Shown: positions 39,820 through 49,070, counted from the stretch's first letter. The stretch is DNA of 52,614 bases from an uncultured Bacteroidales bacterium (GCA_905234645.1 CAJOIS010000031.1:1-52614), one strand, 5' to 3'. The notes: generated by a model not told the origin, from the letters alone. Translations and numbers: made by a program.

Positions 39820-40344
39820 ATGGAAAAAAAGGAATTACGCACGCTCATCAAGACATTGAAAAAGCAGCACAGCAAGGAACAGCTTCTTGAACAATCAGAG
39901 AGAATCCTTGCCAAATTGGAACAGCATCCCGACTTCATCAAAGCCGAGAGAATCATGCTTTACAGCGCCCTCCCTGATGAGGTGCAGACCCAAGCCTTCC
40001 TTGAGAAATGGCACTTGAAGAAAACCATCATCCTGCCCACTGTGGTCGGCGACGACATCATCCCAGTGGAATATGGCAAGGACACCGACTTTGCCGTGGG
40101 TGACTTCAACATTTTGGAGCCGCAAAACGAACCCTATCGCGGCACTTTCGACCTGATTGTCGTTCCTGGGGTGGCTTTCGACCAAAATGGCAACCGCATC
40201 GGTCGAGGGCGTGGCTACTACGACCGATTCTTATGCCAACACATGGACGTGAAGCGCATCGGCATCTGCTTCGACTTCCAACTTGTCGACAACGTGCCCA
40301 CCGAGCCTTTGGACATCAAAATGGATGAGGTCATCACGCTATAA
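39820..40344 (+). CDS. 5-formyltetrahydrofolate cyclo-ligase
   Basis: Converts 5-formyl-THF to methenyl-THF with ATP, returning folate to one-carbon metabolism. The 174-residue protein has the family layout: basic N-terminal helices (KKELRTLIKTLKKQH), IMLYSALPDEVQTQAFLE, VPGVAFDQNGNRIGRGRGYYDRFL (substrate and phosphate binding) and GICFDFQLVDNVPTEPLD near the C-terminus. ATG 39820 is chosen over upstream non-ATG starts. The gene symbol varies (fau, ygfA, mthfs), so none is given. Confidence 0.93.
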   Translation: MEKKELRTLIKTLKKQHSKEQLLEQSERILAKLEQHPDFIKAERIMLYSALPDEVQTQAFLEKWHLKKTIILPTVVGDDIIPVEYGKDTDFAVGDFNILEPQNEPYRGTFDLIVVPGVAFDQNGNRIGRGRGYYDRFLCQHMDVKRIGICFDFQLVDNVPTEPLDIKMDEVITL

Positions 40345-40389
40345 GATGCAATTTCTTTCCATTAATTGCGGTGTTTCAAGATTTTTGCT

Positions 40390-40397
40390 TATCTTTG
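40390..40397 (+). promoter_or_regulatory. Promoter for second C10 peptidase gene
   Basis: TATCTTTG with TTG 21 bases upstream (40366-40368), 31 bases before ATG 40429. Box sequence and leader length match those of the C10 gene at 10440. Confidence 0.7.
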
Positions 40398-40428
40398 GAG
40401 CCTTTTAGACAAATACCATTCATTCACT

Positions 40429-43227
40429 ATGAAAAAACACATATTCACACTGCTAGCCCTGCTCTTGGGCTTCAACTGCTTGAACGCCAACCCTGTCGAC
40501 TTGGGGAAAGCAAAAACCATAGGCCAGAAATTCGCCTGTGCAAAATTCAACAAAGAGATTAAAAGCAATGACTTAAGCTTGGTTTACACAGGCGCCACCC
40601 ATCGTGGCGAGGCGTGCTTCTATGTCTTCAACACCGGTGAACAAGGTTTCGTCATCGTCTCCGCCGACGACCGCTTCCGTCCCATCGTGGGTTATTCCGA
40701 CGAAGGCCCATTTGTGACCGAAAACATGTCACCCGAGCTGGCTTTCTACCTTGACAAAATCATCGAAGCGCGCACAAGCCCCGATGCCGTTATCTTCGAC
40801 AACACGCAACAGGAATGGGAAAGCGTAATGGCCACAGGCAAACTGCTCTCCCGCAACCGAGGTCGCAGTGTAGACTACCTCGTCGCCACCAAGTGGAACC
40901 AGGACTCGCCTTATAACCTCTATGCTCCCGAAGCCAGCAACGGCCCCGGCGGCAGATGTTATGCAGGATGTGTGGCTACGGCCATGAGCCAAATTATGAA
41001 ATATTGGGACCATCCCGAGCATGGCACTGGTTCGCACACCTACAACTCAGGTGGATGGTGGGGCCCCCACTACTACAACCTCAACGCCAATTTCGGTGCT
41101 ACCTACTACGACTGGGGCAACATGCCTGTTAAAATTAACAGCAGTTCTCCACAAGAACAAATCGAGGCAGTCGCCACTTTGATGTACCACTGTGGCGTGG
41201 CGGTCGAAATGGGCTTTGCCTACGATGGCAGCGGTGCCAATTCCGAAGACGTTCCCGGCGCCATCCAACAGTATTTTTCCTATTCGAGCCATGCCAACTT
41301 GAAACGCAGGGACAACTATCAGCTCTCCCAATGGCAGAACCTACTCAAGGAATCGTTCGACATCGGCTGGCCCGTCTATTATTCTGGCTATAGCGATGAA
41401 GGTGGCCATGCCTTCGTATGCGATGGCTACGACGACAACGACCTCTTCCATTACAACTGGGGCTGGGGTGGCAACAGCGATGGCTGGTTCGTCATCGACG
41501 AGATTGACTTCGCCGGTTGGGCTGGAGCCATCTTCAACTTCGTCCCTGCCGATGTCTACGACTACATGCCCCTGCAACCCGAGAACCTCTCTGTGGAACC
41601 TAGCGGCGACTTCGACTATGCCGCCACCTTGCAATGGACCAACCCCTCACAAAATGTCCATTTCAGCAACCTCACCTCCATCGACCGCATCGTGGTCACC
41701 CGCAATGGCGAAATCGTCTACACCGAAGACAATGTGGCACCTGGCGCCAATATGACATTTACAGACCACTACATGCCCGCTATCGTAAATTATACCGTAT
41801 ATGCCATCTCCCACAATGCCAAGGGATTGGAAGCCGTCGAAAATGACGTGCTGCTTGGACCCGTTTGCAACTGGACCGTCAACATGACTGCTTCTTCAGC
41901 CAGTGGATGGAACGACGGTGCCCTGTCCTTCGTCAACCAGCATGGTGATGAAATTGCCCACGTCACACTCAACGGGACAAATGCCACCCAAGTGGTTCAC
42001 CTGCCCCAAGGACATATCGACATCCAATGGATCAAGCCCTCGGCTAGTGTCAGCCAAATGGGATTCGTCATCAAGAATTCATCCGATCACACAGAGGTCA
42101 GCTTTAGCGGAAGCTCTGCCGACATCACTCCAGGCATGTTCTATATTGCCAATAACAACTGCAACAAAGTCGAAGCCGACATCGCCGGTCCTGAGAACCT
42201 CACAGCATCCCAATCGGGCAACAACGTCACCCTTTCATGGGATGCCATTAACGACAGAGAAATCATCCACTATCAGGTGTTCCGCGACAATCTGCTTCTG
42301 GCCATTACGGAAGCCACGAGCTTTACCTATACTGAGACCGATGATACCTTCCACAACTATCATGTGATTGCCTTCACTGAAGACGGAGAGACAAGACCTT
42401 CCAACATCTGTAACCTTCAGCCTGAATCAGCATACCCCATGCCGACCAACCTGCGTTACGAAATGGTGAACCCGTCAAAGGCCAAGATTTCATGGGATGC
42501 GCCACAAGGCGACAGTCCGAGAGGTTACATGGTTTATCGTCGCCCTAAAGGCGGGGAGTTCAAGCGTATTAAAATGCTGTCGAGCACCTCTTTCTCCGAC
42601 AACCTCGGATCGCAAGCCGATTCGCACTACGAATACATCGTCTGCGCATGCTACACCACCCAAAACATCCCGTCAGCCTTTGCCTCCTCACAAGAGCACC
42701 CCGAGCTGAACTTCATCGAGGTCAATAAGACCATCATCCCGCAGCACCTGAGTTTCTTTATCCATGAAGGCAATGTCATTTTGGAATGGCAAGAAGCCAC
42801 CATGGCGGAGTACTACAACATCTATCGCAACAGCGAACGCATTGCCCATGGCGTGCATGGAACCAGCTTCGTTGATTATGATGCAACTTCAAATGAAACC
42901 TACCATTATGTGGTGACCGGTTGCACCGATTTCATCGAATCAAGTCTTTCCAACGAGGCCTACGTCGACTGGACTACCGACATCGATGAACAAGGCAGCC
43001 ATCAAGAAGTCAGTCTCTATCCCAACCCGACGAAAGACAAGGTCTTCGTTGAGGCTGAAGGTCTTCGCGAAGTGCGCGTCTTCAACCTGATGGGACAGGA
43101 GGTGCTGCGTCAGACCGTAGACGACAACCGCGTCACCCTTGACCTCTCATCTCAACCTCAAGGTTGCTATTTCATTGAGGCCACCACCGAACATGGCAAC
43201 ACGACAACGAAAATCATGAAATTATAA
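40429..43227 (+). CDS. Secreted C10 cysteine peptidase with Fn3 modules and T9SS sorting domain
   Basis: Exported protease of 932 residues. Order: signal peptide (to about 19, LNANP), Spi-type propeptide (about 20-140, including GFVIVSADDRFRPIVGYSDEG), C10 catalytic domain with Cys181 in CYAGCVATAMSQIMKYWD and His327 in GGHAFVCDGYDDNDLFHYNWGW, then several Fn3-like modules (for example LTASQSGNNVTLSWDA; AKISWDAPQGDSPRGYMVYRR; NVILEWQEATMAEYYNIYR), and a T9SS type A domain (LYPNPTKDKVFVEAEG ... GCYFIEATTEHG). It is the longer relative of the gene at 10440. It heads a run of papain-fold peptidase genes; the next begins 12 bases after its stop. Predicted to act outside the cell on host or dietary protein. 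Confidence 0.92.
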   Translation: MKKHIFTLLALLLGFNCLNANPVDLGKAKTIGQKFACAKFNKEIKSNDLSLVYTGATHRGEACFYVFNTGEQGFVIVSADDRFRPIVGYSDEGPFVTENMSPELAFYLDKIIEARTSPDAVIFDNTQQEWESVMATGKLLSRNRGRSVDYLVATKWNQDSPYNLYAPEASNGPGGRCYAGCVATAMSQIMKYWDHPEHGTGSHTYNSGGWWGPHYYNLNANFGATYYDWGNMPVKINSSSPQEQIEAVATLMYHCGVAVEMGFAYDGSGANSEDVPGAIQQYFSYSSHANLKRRDNYQLSQWQNLLKESFDIGWPVYYSGYSDEGGHAFVCDGYDDNDLFHYNWGWGGNSDGWFVIDEIDFAGWAGAIFNFVPADVYDYMPLQPENLSVEPSGDFDYAATLQWTNPSQNVHFSNLTSIDRIVVTRNGEIVYTEDNVAPGANMTFTDHYMPAIVNYTVYAISHNAKGLEAVENDVLLGPVCNWTVNMTASSASGWNDGALSFVNQHGDEIAHVTLNGTNATQVVHLPQGHIDIQWIKPSASVSQMGFVIKNSSDHTEVSFSGSSADITPGMFYIANNNCNKVEADIAGPENLTASQSGNNVTLSWDAINDREIIHYQVFRDNLLLAITEATSFTYTETDDTFHNYHVIAFTEDGETRPSNICNLQPESAYPMPTNLRYEMVNPSKAKISWDAPQGDSPRGYMVYRRPKGGEFKRIKMLSSTSFSDNLGSQADSHYEYIVCACYTTQNIPSAFASSQEHPELNFIEVNKTIIPQHLSFFIHEGNVILEWQEATMAEYYNIYRNSERIAHGVHGTSFVDYDATSNETYHYVVTGCTDFIESSLSNEAYVDWTTDIDEQGSHQEVSLYPNPTKDKVFVEAEGLREVRVFNLMGQEVLRQTVDDNRVTLDLSSQPQGCYFIEATTEHGNTTTKIMKL

Positions 43228-43239
43228 ACATAAACCCAC

Positions 43240-44376
43240 ATGAAGAGACTTATGAAATATGCAGCCGTCGCGCTGTTACTCGGCCTGGGCACGACCCTCG
43301 TCGCCCAAGAAGCCGAAGAGAAAGAACCCGTCTACAAGTTCACCGAGACCGTCAACGTGAAGCACACGCCAGTTGACAACCAAGGCAGTTCCGGCACCTG
43401 CTGGTGCTTCGCCGGAGTCGGCTTCGTCGAGGCAGAGATACTACGCATCTACGGCAAGGAATTCAACCTTTCTGAGATGTTCGTCGTCCGCAACGCCTGG
43501 ACAGAAAAGGTGGCGAAATTCGTCCGCATGCATGGCAACAACACCCTCAGCCAAGGCGGCGAGGTGTGCGACGTGCTTTACATGATCGACAAATATGGCA
43601 TGATGCCCGAGTCCGAATACAGCGGCAAGGTCATCGGCGAGGATCGTCACATGCATGCCGAGATGAACGAAGTCATCAGCTCGGTGGCACGTTCCATCAT
43701 CAAGAACGGCAACAAGAAGATCTCTCCTGCCGGCCCAAAGGCGGTGCAAGGCGTTTTGGACGCCTATCTCGGCGAAGTGCCGCAAGAGTTTAAGGTCGAT
43801 GGCAAGAAATACACGCCCAAATCGTTCGCGGATAAATACCGCATCAATCCTGCCGACTACATTGAGATCTGTTCCTTCACCAGCGAAGAATACAACAAGC
43901 CCTGCATGGTCGAAATCCCCGACAACTGGACATGGACCCAGGCCTACAATATGACACTTGACAAACTGATGGAAGCCGTCGACTATGCCCTCGAGCATGG
44001 CTACACCCTCGGCTGGGCACAGGATGTCAGCAACAAGGGCTTCTCAGGAAAGACCGGAATAGGCATCGTCCCCGAAGACCCCGAAAACGAAAAGCTTTGG
44101 GAAGAGATCGTCGCCGAAAAGCAGGTCACTGACGAAGACCACCAGAGAGCCTATGACAACTGGGATGCAGGCGACGACCACAGCATGCTCGTCGTCGGTA
44201 TCGCCAAGGACCAGAACGGCAACAAATACTACAAAATCAAGAATTCATGGGGCGACAGAGGTCCTTACAAAGGCTATTGGTACTGCTCGGAGCAATATCT
44301 GCGCCAATACACCATCTTCTTCACGCTGCACAAGGATGCCCTTTCGAAAGCCATGCGTAAGGATTTGAGGCTATAA
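43240..44376 (+). CDS. Exported C1B (bleomycin hydrolase-type) cysteine peptidase, first copy
   Basis: Papain-fold peptidase of 378 residues. Signal peptide ends near TTLVAQ. Catalytic residues are all visible: Gln in VDNQGSSGTCWCF with Cys54, His314 in GDDHSMLVVGIA and Asn335 in KIKNSWGD. The C1B (PepC/bleomycin hydrolase) character is shown by FSEM-like LSEMFVVRNAWTEK after the Cys helix and by the segment YTPKSFADKYRINPADY. Intracellular relatives are aminopeptidases; an exported form is common in Bacteroidota. No T9SS domain, so it may stay periplasmic. Only 12 bases from the C10 gene, hence probably cotranscribed. Confidence 0.9.
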   Translation: MKRLMKYAAVALLLGLGTTLVAQEAEEKEPVYKFTETVNVKHTPVDNQGSSGTCWCFAGVGFVEAEILRIYGKEFNLSEMFVVRNAWTEKVAKFVRMHGNNTLSQGGEVCDVLYMIDKYGMMPESEYSGKVIGEDRHMHAEMNEVISSVARSIIKNGNKKISPAGPKAVQGVLDAYLGEVPQEFKVDGKKYTPKSFADKYRINPADYIEICSFTSEEYNKPCMVEIPDNWTWTQAYNMTLDKLMEAVDYALEHGYTLGWAQDVSNKGFSGKTGIGIVPEDPENEKLWEEIVAEKQVTDEDHQRAYDNWDAGDDHSMLVVGIAKDQNGNKYYKIKNSWGDRGPYKGYWYCSEQYLRQYTIFFTLHKDALSKAMRKDLRL

Positions 44377-44485
44377 AACAAGAGGCCGGAGTCTTTTTAT
44401 GGATGTTGATTCAGGCATTATTCATTGAATAATATCGCATTTTCGACATTTTTATTGCAAGTTCTGTTTTTTGACAAAAAAACAC

Positions 44486-44493
44486 TATCTTTG
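44486..44493 (+). promoter_or_regulatory. -7 promoter box before the two-module membrane protein
   Basis: TATCTTTG lies 63 bases before ATG 44556. The gap between the first C1B gene and this box (44377-44485) is AT-rich and holds a small hairpin ATTATT/AATAAT at 44418-44434. Confidence 0.6.
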
Positions 44494-44555
44494 CATCGTT
44501 GTTATTATGGATTATAGGGAGTCCATGATCGCAACATAATTGCGAGGTTAACACA

Positions 44556-45113
44556 ATGAAGAGTACCATAATAGCCTTAATTACATTTTTGACATTATCA
44601 TTCGGGATGTCATCTATTAGCGAAACAAAAGCGCAAATATTCATGTTTTATGACCCGTTTGAATTGTCTGAAACAGAAGAAGAACCTAAAGAAGAAGAAG
44701 AAGCCATAGAAGCAGTCATCGCGGAAAATACCTACACTGAGAATTCCACTTCCATACTATGGGTTGCAGCAATAATATGGATTATAATAGGAGGATTGGC
44801 GTGGAGATACTTCCGCACCCGAAAGATTAAACAAAAAAGATTGTATATGGAAAGATACGAACATCGGAACACAAGCAAGTCTGTTGCAATAATCGGGCTG
44901 CTATTATTATTTGCCTTTCCTACCCAAGCACAGGTTTACATGGACGAAGAGACAAAAGAAAGCGCCATGCTTTCCAACATGCCAAATGTGCCGCAACACA
45001 AAACCAAATACAACGATCGCGACATGTTTGCACCCCTCGAAGGTGAAGTATTGGTGCTTGGTTTACTTGGTGGCGCATACCTCATCAAGAAAAAAAGAAA
45101 CAACAAAGAATAA
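44556..45113 (+). CDS. Two-module small membrane protein, unknown family
   Basis: A 185-residue protein of unknown function and AT-rich composition compared with its neighbours. Module 1: signal-like helix (4-19), acidic stretch (38-54, EEEPKEEEE), transmembrane helix (about 67-84), basic tail (RTRKIKQKR). Module 2 repeats the plan: second signal-like helix ending PTQAQ (about 108-126), polar segment, then LEGEVLVLGLLGGAYLIKKK, a short hydrophobic helix with basic end like the C-terminal anchors of small Bacteroidota proteins. An internal ATG at 44850 could start module 2 alone (87 residues). It lies between two C1B peptidase genes. It may be a fusion of two small proteins or a recently merged pair. 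Confidence 0.6.
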   Translation: MKSTIIALITFLTLSFGMSSISETKAQIFMFYDPFELSETEEEPKEEEEAIEAVIAENTYTENSTSILWVAAIIWIIIGGLAWRYFRTRKIKQKRLYMERYEHRNTSKSVAIIGLLLLFAFPTQAQVYMDEETKESAMLSNMPNVPQHKTKYNDRDMFAPLEGEVLVLGLLGGAYLIKKKRNNKE

Positions 45114-45201
45114 CAAGGCAGATTTACATAGTTTGTTCAATTGAAAAAAACGCTTCTTTGTATTGAAAATCAAATTATTATCAACGATAAAAAATAACAA
45201 G

Positions 45202-46440
45202 ATGAAATTCAAACACATCCTTACCGCAGCCGCATTGATGCTCAGCGTCGCCGCCGTTGCACAACCACAACCTCCGATGCCCAAACCCGACGAAAAAGAA
45301 GGAGAAGGCTTCAAGTTTGACACCATTAAAGTGCTCCCTGTCACTTCTGTTAAAGACCAAAACCAAGCTGGCACCTGCTGGTGCTACAGTTCATTGGCTT
45401 TCTTTGAAGCCGAGTTACTCCGTATGGGCAAGCCCGAGTACGACTTCTCGGAAATGTACATTGTCTATAAAACCTACATCGACCGTGCCGAAGCCGCCAT
45501 TCGCACCCACGGTGATGTTTCCTTCTCACAAGGTGGCTCGTTTGGCGACGTGCTCTATGCTATCAGGCACTACGGTCTCGTTCCCGACGAACTGATGCCT
45601 GCCGGTGCCATGCACGGCGACTCATTGTCCAACTTCACCGAGCTATCCGCTGTCACCGACCCCTTTGTGGAAGGTGTCATCAAGAGCCGCAAGATTCAGA
45701 TGGACAAGGACGGCAACCCGCTGTGGAAGAAGGCCTTGGCTGGCATCTATGATGCCTACCTCGGTGTTCCCCCAACCGAGTTCACCTACAAAGGCAAGAA
45801 GTACACGCCTATGAGCTTCGCCGAATCAACGGGACTCAACATGGACGACTATGTCAACTTGACCTCGTTCACGCACCATCCCTTCTACGAGCCTTTCGTC
45901 ATCGAAGTGCAGGACAACTGGCGCTGGGGTCAGGCCTGGAACCTTCCCATCGACGAGTTCATGCAGGTGATGGACAACGCCATCGACAAAGGCTACCCGA
46001 TTGCTTGGGGTTCCGATGTCAGCGAGACCGGTTGGCTCCGTGGAAAGATGGCTGGCATCGCCGTGTTGCCTGACATTGAAGCCAAGAGCAAGGACCTGCA
46101 AGGTAGCGACATGGCCCACTGGCTGGGCATGAGCGCTGCTGACCGCAAAAAAGAAGCCATGAGTCAACCCACACCTCAAAAGTGGGTCACGCAGAAGGAA
46201 CGTCAGATCGCCTACGACAACTACGAGACGGGCGACGACCACGGCATGCTCATCTACGGTACCGCCAAGGACCAGATCGGCAACGAATACTTCATCGTGA
46301 AGAACAGTTGGGGCGACGCTGGCCAGTACAATGGCATTTGGTACGTTTCCAAGGCTTTTGTCCGCTACAAGACCTTGAACATTGTGGTGCACAAAGACGC
46401 CCTGCCGAAAGACATCGCCAAAAAGCTTGGCATCAAATAA
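45202..46440 (+). CDS. Exported C1B (bleomycin hydrolase-type) cysteine peptidase, second copy
   Basis: Paralog of the gene at 43240, 412 residues. Signal peptide ends AAVAQ, then a Pro-rich linker (PQPPMPKPDEKEGEG). Catalytic residues: Cys59 in QNQAGTCWCYSS, His347 in GDDHGMLIYGTA, Asn368 in IVKNSWGD. Shared C1B segments include FSEMYIVYKTYIDRAE, FSQGGSFGDVLYAIRHYGLV and YTPMSFAESTGLNMDDY. It has an extra segment of about 30 residues before the catalytic His (SMAHW-type LQGSDMAHWLGMSAADR). ATG 45202 is preferred to an upstream ATG at 45163 because it gives a clean signal peptide. Followed by a strong palindrome. Confidence 0.9.
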   Translation: MKFKHILTAAALMLSVAAVAQPQPPMPKPDEKEGEGFKFDTIKVLPVTSVKDQNQAGTCWCYSSLAFFEAELLRMGKPEYDFSEMYIVYKTYIDRAEAAIRTHGDVSFSQGGSFGDVLYAIRHYGLVPDELMPAGAMHGDSLSNFTELSAVTDPFVEGVIKSRKIQMDKDGNPLWKKALAGIYDAYLGVPPTEFTYKGKKYTPMSFAESTGLNMDDYVNLTSFTHHPFYEPFVIEVQDNWRWGQAWNLPIDEFMQVMDNAIDKGYPIAWGSDVSETGWLRGKMAGIAVLPDIEAKSKDLQGSDMAHWLGMSAADRKKEAMSQPTPQKWVTQKERQIAYDNYETGDDHGMLIYGTAKDQIGNEYFIVKNSWGDAGQYNGIWYVSKAFVRYKTLNIVVHKDALPKDIAKKLGIK

Positions 46441-46462
46441 CTCGTCACTATTTATCGACGAT

Positions 46463-46498
46463 CAACAAAGGGAAGGCCTTACAACCTTCCCTTTGTTG
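46463..46498 (+). terminator. Strong hairpin after second C1B gene
   Basis: CAACAAAGGGAAGG pairs perfectly with CCTTCCCTTTGTTG across an 8-base loop. There is no long T-run after it, so termination may be partial and the next gene (46515) may be cotranscribed. Confidence 0.7.
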
Positions 46499-46514
46499 AA
46501 TTAAATCCACCTCT

Positions 46515-47708
46515 ATGAAAAAGAGCATACTATTGCTTGCCTTTCTGGCCCTTATGGTCTCGTGCAACGCACAAAACAACAATAACAGCAAAAACATGAA
46601 AACAGAACGCCTGACCTACTTCAGTTTCGGCCACCACAACACCATGAGGATTGACATCGGTGAGAAATACAAGGTGGAGACCATGAAAGACGGAAGGATA
46701 CACATCGTCATCGACGAAGGCTTCCCGAAGGAAAAGGAATTCTACATCGAAGACACTACTATCTTCGTCGAGCTGCAAGCCCTTGTCAAGGAGTTCAAGA
46801 TGGACAGGTACAAGGAAGATTACCAGCCCAGGATGAGAATCTTCGATGGCGATTCCTGGTCGCTGTACTACAAGTACGACTCGAGGCGCAGTGTCAGCTC
46901 AGGCGGTTATATGGCATGGCCTAACAACTATCACGAGGCCCATCAAGCCATATCGGAATACTTCCAGAAATGGAGAGACTATCCCATCCAAGCCAAAGAA
47001 ATCGACCTCTTCCAGTACACTTGCAAGAACAACCAAGGGCGCGACATCGAGTATCGCATGGAACGCGGCGAGCAGGAAGCCAAACTTTTCATCCGCAACG
47101 CCGAATACGACACGGACAAGGAGGTGGCAGTCAGCAACGACTATCTGACGGAGTTACAAGAGTTGGTTAACATATATCGCCTAAAGGAAGCATACGATCG
47201 CACCACTGACGACGATAGTACTTCCGTGTACCGCTTCTTCATTTGTTACAACACGGGCGACACAATTGACTTCACGAACTACTATACGACATTCGGCAGT
47301 GGACAAACGGCTCCTTTCTTGAGCTTTTTCGACCATTGGCTGCCCGTTCGCGGTGATCTTGTCAGGTTTGAATATAATTATAGAGTCACTGACTTCCGCG
47401 AGATAAAATACTACGTCATCAAAGATGACGAAGATTTCTCTCTCAGTTATTATGATGATAGAGGTCAGCATCATGAGGGCAAAATGGACAAAGAAGACGT
47501 GTTGAAATTACAGAAATTGGTTGAATCCTTCGGCCTGGACAAAGCCAAGAACAAGTTTAAGGGCAACTCCACATGGCACCTCTTCACTGATTACGATTCA
47601 AAAGATATAGCCCGTTTAGGCGGACGAGGTGATGACGAAGCCTCGGCAGAGAAAGTGCAACATATTTTTGACGCCCTTACAGCGTTCTTTGCGCCTTATC
47701 TCCAGTAG
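46515..47708 (+). CDS. Lipoprotein with three tandem about 115-residue repeats
   Basis: Predicted lipoprotein of 397 residues (lipobox LMVSC, Cys17, then an Asn-rich linker). No known family recognised. I see three tandem repeats at about 31-160, 161-277 and 278-397. Each has beta strands, then an x-L-Q-x-L-V helix (ELQALVKEFKMDRYK; ELQELVNIYRLKEAY; KLQKLVESFGLDKAK), a strand pair (WSLYYKYDSRRSV; YRFFICYNTGDTI; WHLFTDYDSKDIA) and an aromatic closing helix. The pattern suggests triplication of one domain. It follows the peptidase cluster and may be its binding or inhibitor partner, but this is only positional. Confidence 0.65.
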   Translation: MKKSILLLAFLALMVSCNAQNNNNSKNMKTERLTYFSFGHHNTMRIDIGEKYKVETMKDGRIHIVIDEGFPKEKEFYIEDTTIFVELQALVKEFKMDRYKEDYQPRMRIFDGDSWSLYYKYDSRRSVSSGGYMAWPNNYHEAHQAISEYFQKWRDYPIQAKEIDLFQYTCKNNQGRDIEYRMERGEQEAKLFIRNAEYDTDKEVAVSNDYLTELQELVNIYRLKEAYDRTTDDDSTSVYRFFICYNTGDTIDFTNYYTTFGSGQTAPFLSFFDHWLPVRGDLVRFEYNYRVTDFREIKYYVIKDDEDFSLSYYDDRGQHHEGKMDKEDVLKLQKLVESFGLDKAKNKFKGNSTWHLFTDYDSKDIARLGGRGDDEASAEKVQHIFDALTAFFAPYLQ

Positions 47709-47710
47709 CC

Positions 47711-48601
47711 TTAATGCTTGATCTGCTCAAACCCCTTGCCGTAGGCGCCCATCACGGTGTTCATCGTCATGAAGGCCTTGGGGTCTTCTTCTTTTACGAT
47801 TCTTAAGATCTGTTGCGACTCACGCTTATGTGCCACCACCATGAGGATGGGACCTTCGTGCTTGGTGTACCAGCCTGTACCGTTGATGACCGTCACGCCA
47901 CGTTGCATCTCATTGGCAATGCGATCGGCCACCTTGTCAGGCTCGGAAGTGAAGATGAAAGCTTGAACCGTCTGCTTGTTACCCGTCAGCACAAGGTCAA
48001 TGCAATAGCTGCACACGCCCATCACCACACAGCTGTAGATAAAGTCCTCGATAGTGTTGCCCACAATGAAACCGCAAGCAATGATGATGATGTCGCAGAG
48101 CAGGATGACACGTCCTTGAGAGATGTTACGGTACTTACATACAATCATGGCGATGATGTCGGTACCACCTGTGCTGCCGCCCTGGGTGAAAGCCACGCCA
48201 ATGCTCAAGCCCGCCAAGCCACCACCGAGAATAGCCGCCAGAAAATGGTCGCTGACAAAGGGCTGCATCGTGCCAGCCATCATCGGGTCGGTGATAAAGT
48301 GTTGCAACAAAGACATGAACACAGAAGCCATGATGATGGAATAGGCCGTCTTGATGCCAAAGCCCACACCGATGACTTTGAGCGCGATGAGCAGTAGGAT
48401 GGCATTGATGACGAACACAGAGATACCTGTGGAGAGACCCGTGCCCCAATAAATTAATGCCGCAATGCCACTCACGCCGCCGCCCATGAGGTGGTTCGGG
48501 ATAAGGAAGGCCGTCCAACCCAAGCACATGCAAAACAACGCCAAGGTGATGATGACATATCGCTTCACCTCAGCCAATACGGATTTTTTGTCTGCTTTCA
48601 T
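47711..48601 (-). CDS. YitT family membrane protein
   Basis: Inner-membrane protein of 296 residues. Five to six transmembrane helices (about 15-35, 45-75, 80-100, 113-135, 155-195) carry the YitT hallmarks FLIPNHLMGGGVSGIA and FTQGGSTGGTDIIA. The C-terminal soluble domain (about 215-290, FIFTSEPDKVADRIANEM, GVTVINGTGWYT, VVAHKRE) is the DUF2179 module. Transport role and substrate are unknown. Convergent with the three-repeat lipoprotein gene (two bases between stops). Confidence 0.92.
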   Translation of the reverse strand: MKADKKSVLAEVKRYVIITLALFCMCLGWTAFLIPNHLMGGGVSGIAALIYWGTGLSTGISVFVINAILLLIALKVIGVGFGIKTAYSIIMASVFMSLLQHFITDPMMAGTMQPFVSDHFLAAILGGGLAGLSIGVAFTQGGSTGGTDIIAMIVCKYRNISQGRVILLCDIIIIACGFIVGNTIEDFIYSCVVMGVCSYCIDLVLTGNKQTVQAFIFTSEPDKVADRIANEMQRGVTVINGTGWYTKHEGPILMVVAHKRESQQILRIVKEEDPKAFMTMNTVMGAYGKGFEQIKH

Positions 48602-48621
48602 AACAGATTGGTTTTATGTGG

Positions 48622-48629
48622 CAAATGTA
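48622..48629 (-). promoter_or_regulatory. -7 promoter box for YitT gene
   Basis: TACATTTG on the minus strand, 21 bases before the start codon at 48601. Confidence 0.6.
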
Positions 48630-48644
48630 TAGATATTTTGCTTA

Positions 48645-48683
48645 AAAAAAAGAAAAAAACCTCCCGATTTTTCATCAGGAGGC
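48645..48683 (-). terminator. Terminator of the tRNA operon
   Basis: On the minus strand CCTCC.GAT pairs with ATC.GGAGG (one mismatch) around a 5-base loop, followed by a run of seven T, one C and eight T. Confidence 0.85.
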
Positions 48684-48691
48684 CTCTCCGT

Positions 48692-48775
48692 ACCCGAGGC
48701 CGGGCTCGAACCGGCACGCCTTTAAAGGGCAAGGGATTTTAAGTCCCTCGTGTCTACCAATTCCACCACTCAGGC
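48692..48775 (-). tRNA. tRNA-Leu (UAA)
   Basis: 84-base class II tRNA. On the minus strand the acceptor GCCTGAG pairs with CTCGGGT, D-arm has GTGGAATTGGTAGAC, the anticodon stem AGGGA/TCCCT holds loop CTTAAAA (anticodon TAA), a long variable arm follows and the T-loop is GTTCGAGC. CCA is not encoded. It is the last of three tRNA genes on this strand. Confidence 0.97.
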
Positions 48776-48800
48776 ACTTACACAAAAAATCCCGATGTGG

Positions 48801-48873
<73 letters not shown>

Positions 48874-48982
48874 TTGTCTGCGACAATCGGCATTCTTGTT
48901 CGCGACTCGGCATAATCAAACTCCGTTTGCTTCTGCTCTCGCTGCTCCAAGAATTCCGCCTGCTATCACAGCTTGGCTTTTG

Positions 48983-49055
<73 letters not shown>

Positions 49056-49070
49056 TTGCGAATTGCGCGG

